In this document: positions 5,308 to 8,396 of the stretch, piece by piece | How the letters are laid out: each line of letters starts with the position of its first letter | Position numbering within the stretch: the stretch's first letter is position 1 | Assembly (NCBI GenBank): GCA_045533485.1 | Contig: JAZSHX010000001.1 | Location: forward strand, 1 to 8,396 | DNA from: Scatosoma sp045533485 | GTDB taxonomy: Bacteria; Bacillota; Clostridia; Christensenellales; Borkfalkiaceae | Length of the DNA: 8,396 nucleotides | Direction of reading: 5' to 3' | Program-made: the position numbers and the translations under genes | The notes under the pieces: model-generated | Seen by the model: only the letters and a program-made list of their open reading frames with translations | Databases searched by the model: none | Told to the model about the DNA's origin: nothing

Positions 5308-5648
5308 TGATTGAGCTTGATTTATTTTATATGACGGTCAGTGCAGCCATACGTGAAGCGCAGGCGGAGTACTTAAAAAAACAAAAGCGCCTTCCTGTGG
5401 AACGAACGCTGCCGGAAGTGCAGGAAGTGTCTGCGGAGAGCTACGCAAATTTTTCATTTTGGAAAAAGCTTGTGTACCGTCGCAGTCTTAAAAGACAATA
5501 CAAACGGTTAAAACGAGTGATAAAAGCGCAAAAACCGCCGATAGAAGACAAGCTTACGCGTGGATATAACGCAGGCATTGAAATGGCGCTGAGCGTGATA
5601 AAGCGTGAATTTACACTGTTTGTCAGGAAATTAGAGAAAGAAGAATAA
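5307..5648 (+). CDS. Basic hypothetical protein, 113 aa
   Basis: I do not recognise this protein. It is strongly basic and probably helical, with Lys/Arg-rich stretches FWKKLVYRRSLKRQYKRLKR (about residues 51-70) and VIKREFTLFVRKLEK near the end. It has no signal peptide or membrane span. Its ATG shares a base with the stop of the pIII-like gene (TAATG) and has AAGGGAG upstream, so translation is coupled. The position between the capsid genes and the SSB/rep module allows either a DNA-binding role or a cytoplasmic assembly role. Neither is shown by the sequence. Confidence 0.72.
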   Translation: MIELDLFYMTVSAAIREAQAEYLKKQKRLPVERTLPEVQEVSAESYANFSFWKKLVYRRSLKRQYKRLKRVIKAQKPPIEDKLTRGYNAGIEMALSVIKREFTLFVRKLEKEE

Positions 5649-5705
5649 ATGAGAGTGCAAGCCGCGGCATTAAACAAAAAAATATAGCGGTAGGAGTAAA
5701 AATAT

Positions 5706-5981
5706 ATGGTTGTATTTATTGGAAGTTATGAAGGCAAATCGGAAAAGACAGGGAACGAGTACCAGCGTGTAACGCTTATGGAAATCCGTCGCAGCAAGAA
5801 AGAAGATAAGGCGATTATTGCAAAGCAAGTTGATTTCTTTGTAGATAAGCTGGATTGTTCTGCGTTGGTATGCGGCGACGTTGTAAAGCCGGAGTTCGAA
5901 GAGCCGGAAATTTTGGGCGGTAAGCTTGAATTGGTCAGCTTGGAAGTAGTGGGCGACAATATTTTCGAAGAGTTGGTATAA
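5706..5981 (+). CDS. Small ssDNA-binding protein candidate (gpV-like)
   Basis: The 91-aa product has alternating short strands in a pattern suitable for an OB fold: MVVFIGSYEG, YQRVTLMEIRR, IIAKQVDFFVDKL, CGDVVKPEFEEPEILGGKLELVSLEVV, and an acidic end (DNIFEELV). A small acidic-tailed OB-fold protein encoded just before rep is what a filamentous phage needs to coat its single-stranded genome and curb double-strand synthesis. The identification rests on size, predicted strands and position, not on a recognised motif. AGGAG at about 5692-5696 precedes the ATG. A large hairpin follows 9 nt after the stop. Confidence 0.6.
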   Translation: MVVFIGSYEGKSEKTGNEYQRVTLMEIRRSKKEDKAIIAKQVDFFVDKLDCSALVCGDVVKPEFEEPEILGGKLELVSLEVVGDNIFEELV

Positions 5982-5990
5982 GAGCGAATC

Positions 5991-6032
5991 GTGCGACCTT
6001 TTTTGCGGCGCAAGCCGCAAAAGGGGGCGCAC
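5991..6032 (+). promoter_or_regulatory. Long hairpin with GCAA tetraloop covering the rep ribosome binding site
   Basis: The arms 5991-6009 and 6014-6032 pair over 19 positions with a single A/G mismatch and two G-T pairs, capped by the GNRA-type loop GCAA. No T-run follows, so it is not an ordinary terminator. The 3' arm contains GGGGG (6023-6027), the only ribosome binding site for the TTG start of rep at 6034, which would be masked when folded. In Ff phages gpV represses translation of the replication gene, and this hairpin lies between the SSB candidate and rep. As single-stranded DNA it could equally be an origin or packaging hairpin. Confidence 0.75.
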
Positions 6033-6033
6033 C

Positions 6034-7329
6034 TTGAAATATAGAAACTATCGTACACGTGGGGCGCTTATGACGTTGCAAGAAATAAAAACCAAATATG
6101 ACGAAAAACCGTATTTCGAAAAATTGAAATTGCGTTTAAGAAACAACCGGGAAGTCGCAAACTTTTATGAGTGGCACGCGGACGAGCTTAAAGAAGCGTT
6201 TTATCCGCGGATGGGGCTTGATTTTGAAATTGTACCTAAACAAACTTACGTGAAAACTGCGGAGAATCTTCGCAGCTGCTGTCAATATTGGGATATCGAT
6301 TACTATCCTTTGCAGGCGGTAAAGGATATGAAACGGACAAATTTATGCCACAATCGGTTTTGCGATAATTGCCAAAACGTTCTTTCTATGCAGCGTTTTC
6401 GTAAATACGGTCCGTATTTGGATATTTTGGCGGAAAAATTCGATATTTACCATATCGTTTTTACGCAGCCAAATTGTAGACGTGACGAGCTGGGCGCTTG
6501 CGTGGATAAAATTTTCAAAAATTTCAAGTACATAATACGCTTATTTAACGGAAATGCGAATATTCGCGGCTTCGATTTCACAAAGTATGGTTTTTTCGGC
6601 GCTATTCGTGCGCTGGAAGTAACGAAAAACTTGGAAACGGGAAAATTTCATCCGCACCTGCATACGCTTTTCGTTTTAGAAAAGGGTTTGAAGTTGGATT
6701 GCAATAGAACGCATATAAATTGTTATTCCTTTTCACGCGACGAGCATATAAAGCGAAGTCACCACAAAAAATCCCCCGGGGAGCCGGAGCGTTATTTTGG
6801 GGATTTTGAAATTTTACTGCAGAAGATTTGGCGTTTGCGTTTGGATGGCGTACGTGTGACGGCAAAAAGTATTGAAGATTTGCCGGTGGGCTATTCCGTG
6901 ATTTGCGATAACGCGCGCGGAAAATACAAGGAAGTTTTTAAGTATGCGCTTAAAGGTGTTTTTTCTAAATTGAAAAAAGACAAAGCTTTGTCGGAAATGA
7001 CAGAAGACGAAGCTATGCAGGATTTGGATATACGTTACAACGATTTTAAGGCATTATTGCACGCCCTGCAAAATCGCAGGATATGTCAAGGATATGCAAA
7101 ATTAAACTGTTTGAATTTTGACGAATCCATTGACCAAAGCGCAAAAAACGATGAAGCATACTGGGAAAAGATAGCCGCTTTGTGCGAGCTGGAAACACCG
7201 GAGCGTATCTACGAATTTTTTGACGATATGTGCAGGGAAGCCGAACGGAAGAACGTTACGTACATTTCGCGCCGTTCGATAAGTGAAGTATTAGCGAAGG
7301 AAGACGAAGACGTATGGGAATTAAAATGA
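6034..7329 (+). CDS. rep: Rolling-circle replication initiator, HUH endonuclease (Rep_1/pUB110-like)
   Basis: The 431-aa product (from TTG) nicks the origin and drives rolling-circle synthesis of single-stranded genomes. The family signs are in order: a cysteine cluster CHNRFCDNC (C105, C110, C113), motif 1 at HIVFTQPN (140-147), the metal-binding motif 2 HPHLH (206-210) and motif 3 EVFKYALK (300-307) with the catalytic Tyr304. The E-x-x-K-Y-x-x-K form matches the pC194/pUB110 plasmid family, not gpII of Ff phages. The TTG at 6034 has GGGGG 6 nt upstream, inside a hairpin; an ATG at 6070 preceded by GTGGGG is a fair alternative and would drop 12 residues. Its stop lies inside the start region of int. 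Confidence 0.9.
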   Translation: MKYRNYRTRGALMTLQEIKTKYDEKPYFEKLKLRLRNNREVANFYEWHADELKEAFYPRMGLDFEIVPKQTYVKTAENLRSCCQYWDIDYYPLQAVKDMKRTNLCHNRFCDNCQNVLSMQRFRKYGPYLDILAEKFDIYHIVFTQPNCRRDELGACVDKIFKNFKYIIRLFNGNANIRGFDFTKYGFFGAIRALEVTKNLETGKFHPHLHTLFVLEKGLKLDCNRTHINCYSFSRDEHIKRSHHKKSPGEPERYFGDFEILLQKIWRLRLDGVRVTAKSIEDLPVGYSVICDNARGKYKEVFKYALKGVFSKLKKDKALSEMTEDEAMQDLDIRYNDFKALLHALQNRRICQGYAKLNCLNFDESIDQSAKNDEAYWEKIAALCELETPERIYEFFDDMCREAERKNVTYISRRSISEVLAKEDEDVWELK

Positions 7330-8192
7330 AGAAAATGACGTTAAGCGCTTGGCTGGTTGAGTGGTTTAACGTTTATAAAAAACCGTATCTTGCTGCGAAC
7401 AGCTTGCGGAACATTGACCAAGTGATACGTTTGCATATTCCGGCGGAGCTTAAAGAGCAGCGTTTGATAGATATCACTGCGCACGACATTGAAAAAGCGC
7501 TTGCGCCGCTTGGAAAAACACGTACGCGTGTGTATGCCCGGCAAGTTTTGTTTTCGACTTTTGATAAGGCGTATAAATTAGGACTTATTGAACGTAACAT
7601 TGTGCAGGCGGTCGATAACGTGCGATATAAAAAGAAAAAAAGCGTAGCGCTAACGTTGGAAGAACAAAAATTGTTTTTGGAGCAGTTGGAAAAAAGTCGG
7701 TATAAATGGCTTATGCTGTTCTATTTGCTAACGGGTGTGCGCCGGGCGGAAGCGTTGGCTTTGAAAAAGGAAGACGTCAACACGTCGGACGGTGTTATAC
7801 ATATTCGTGGAACGAAGACAATGCAAAGCGATAGGCAAATTTTGCTGACGGATGATATCGTTTTTGTTTTACAAGGTCAAATCCAACAAAACGAGCAAGA
7901 AAAAAAACGACGTGGGCAAGGTCGTTTTCATGAAGGCAAAGAAGATTTGGTGTTTCCGTTTGCGCTGCAGCAGGCAAGCCGGGAGTTTAAGAAATTATGC
8001 CCAAACCATCATTTGCACGAATTGCGGCATACGTTCATAACACGTTGTGCGGAAAGTGGGGTAAGCGTTACCGTTTGCCAGCAGCTTGTCGGGCACGCTA
8101 CGTCTGATATGACGTTGAACGTTTACACGCACGTAATGGACGAATTTAAGCGCAAAGAAGCGCAAAAATTTCAACTTTTTCCCAAGTTCTAA
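7314..8192 (+). CDS. int: Tyrosine recombinase / phage integrase
   Basis: This 292-aa site-specific recombinase should integrate the circle into tRNA-Ser and may excise it. All catalytic residues are visible: R143 in TGVRRAE, K168 in GTKTMQSDR, H235 and R238 in HELRH, H261 in LVGHAT, and the nucleophile Y271 in LNVYTHV. The N-terminal part (about 8-105) fits a short core-binding SAM-like domain. A dedicated arm-binding domain is small or absent, and no excisionase gene was recognised. The start at 7314 has AAGGA 12 nt upstream; an ATG at 7326 overlaps the rep stop as ATGA and is almost as likely. Either way rep and int are translationally coupled, so int is expressed with the replication genes. 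Confidence 0.93.
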   Translation: MGIKMKKMTLSAWLVEWFNVYKKPYLAANSLRNIDQVIRLHIPAELKEQRLIDITAHDIEKALAPLGKTRTRVYARQVLFSTFDKAYKLGLIERNIVQAVDNVRYKKKKSVALTLEEQKLFLEQLEKSRYKWLMLFYLLTGVRRAEALALKKEDVNTSDGVIHIRGTKTMQSDRQILLTDDIVFVLQGQIQQNEQEKKRRGQGRFHEGKEDLVFPFALQQASREFKKLCPNHHLHELRHTFITRCAESGVSVTVCQQLVGHATSDMTLNVYTHVMDEFKRKEAQKFQLFPKF

Positions 8193-8226
8193 AATCGTGT
8201 GTATACTTTTTTAGCCAAAAATGCGC

Positions 8227-8258
8227 AAAAAAATGAGTTCCAGCAAAATTGCTGAAAC
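8227..8258. terminator. Phage-carried terminator between int and att
   Basis: GTTCCAGCA (8237-8245) pairs with TGCTGAAAC (8250-8258) with one mismatch and loop AAAT. On the minus strand it is followed by T7 (complement of 8227-8233), a good U-tract. On the plus strand it is followed by CCCTTTTATTTCC, a poor one. It lies just after the CCA end of the att-borne tRNA half on the minus strand, and so would terminate a tRNA-Ser rebuilt at the right end of such an element. Confidence 0.65.
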
Positions 8259-8270
8259 CCTTTTATTTCC

Positions 8271-8330
8271 TGGCGCAGAGAAGAGGATTTGAACCTCCGG
8301 TACGTTTCAGGCGTACACACGATTTCCAAG
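8271..8330. repeat. Internal attachment repeat (60-bp direct repeat, copy 2) between two elements
   Basis: This perfect copy of 83-142 carries the same tRNA-Ser(GGA) 3' half on the minus strand (8271-8329). Beyond it the sequence continues as a second zot start and not as the tRNA 5' half. Positions 8331 onward do not complement the 3' anticodon stem TCGTG. This is therefore a junction between tandem elements, not the outer right end. Confidence 0.9.
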
Positions 8331-8339
8331 AAGTTTACG

Positions 8340-8396
8340 ATGATTTTAACGAAAAAAATCAAAAAGGACCCCCTCCTAAGCAGAGTTTTTGTCGTT
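8340..8396 (+). CDS. zot: Second Zot-like gene, 5' end only (next tandem element)
   Basis: Nineteen codons are visible before the window ends: MILTKKIKKDPLLSRVFVV. The first element's protein begins MNLTKKIKKEPLLSGVFVV. The reading frames align without gaps and differ at three residues and six or seven bases, so this is a homologue and not a duplicate. The upstream ribosome binding site is AAGAAG instead of AAGGAG, probably weaker. It would be transcribed from the rep-int operon of the first element if transcription passes the weak hairpin at 8237-8258. Confidence 0.85.
   Translation, partial: MILTKKIKKDPLLSRVFVV

Larger units (their letters stand above)
83..8270 (+). mobile_element. Complete inovirus-like (filamentous phage) prophage integrated in tRNA-Ser(GGA)
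   Basis: The unit is 8,188 bp from the start of one direct repeat to the start of the next, within the usual inovirus genome range. It contains the hallmark genes of a filamentous phage: Zot/gpI-like ATPase, a small single-span protein, a pIII-like protein with C-terminal anchor, an SSB candidate and a rolling-circle Rep, plus a tyrosine integrase and an Xre repressor. All genes but the repressor lie on the plus strand. No secretin (pIV) gene is present, as expected for a phage leaving a single-membrane host. That it is a prophage follows from the tRNA-derived direct repeats at both ends. Whether it is still active cannot be read from sequence, but no gene shows a frameshift or internal stop. 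Confidence 0.9.

Noticed and set aside
5649..5705. Possible mini-gene starting ATG at 5649
   Set aside because: It stops after 11 codons and has no convincing ribosome binding site.
8271..8396. Right end as terminal redundancy of an assembled circular phage genome
   Set aside because: Past the 60-bp repeat the sequence differs from the left copy at several positions, and the left end carries 82 bp of unrelated flank.

Overview
The window holds one complete integrated filamentous (inovirus-like) prophage of about 8.19 kb, at positions 83-8270, followed by the first 126 bases of a second, related but non-identical element. The main evidence is a Zot/gpI-type assembly ATPase, a pIII-like protein (signal peptide, large ectodomain, C-terminal membrane anchor and basic tail), a rolling-circle HUH replication protein of the Gram-positive plasmid type, a small ssDNA-binding-protein candidate and a tyrosine integrase. 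There is no secretin gene. Lack of a secretin, a plasmid-type Rep_1 initiator, a consensus sigma-A promoter and strong AGGAG ribosome binding sites all suggest a monoderm, Firmicutes/Clostridia-like host. The species cannot be named from this sequence.

Layout. Positions 1-82 look like host flank and end in a bidirectional terminator. Positions 83-142 and 8271-8330 are a 60-bp perfect direct repeat. Read on the minus strand, it is the 3' half of a tRNA-Ser(GGA), from the anticodon loop to the encoded CCA. The prophage therefore sits in a serine tRNA gene. Because the right repeat runs into another zot start instead of the tRNA 5' half, a second prophage is stacked in tandem. The plus-strand genes are zot (152-1081), then, beyond the control region, a basic 74-aa protein, a 55-aa single-span membrane protein (best coat candidate), an Ig-like lipoprotein, a membrane-anchored protein, the pIII-like protein, a basic 113-aa protein, the SSB candidate, rep and int (1821-8192). 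The only convincing minus-strand protein gene is an Xre-type repressor (1283-1552).

Control. Between the repressor and the structural operon lies a compact switch. It has a perfect consensus promoter (TTGACA, 17 bp, TATAAT) carrying three copies of an ACGC-N5-GCGT palindrome, and an opposing extended -10 promoter that would give a leaderless repressor mRNA. A roughly 200-nt leader follows, with a terminator-like hairpin flanked by two hairpins sharing a 14-nt core. A second control point is a 19-bp hairpin with a GCAA loop between the SSB candidate and rep; it buries the rep ribosome binding site.

How it fits together. In the excised circle all plus-strand genes would form one transcription unit: promoter, structural genes, ssb, rep, int, att, zot, terminator. 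Integration at att cuts this unit between int and zot. A single prophage would have its assembly ATPase separated from the phage promoter and facing a host terminator, whereas a tandem array rebuilds an int-zot junction. That inferred link between integration state and virion assembly is the most interesting aspect of the window.
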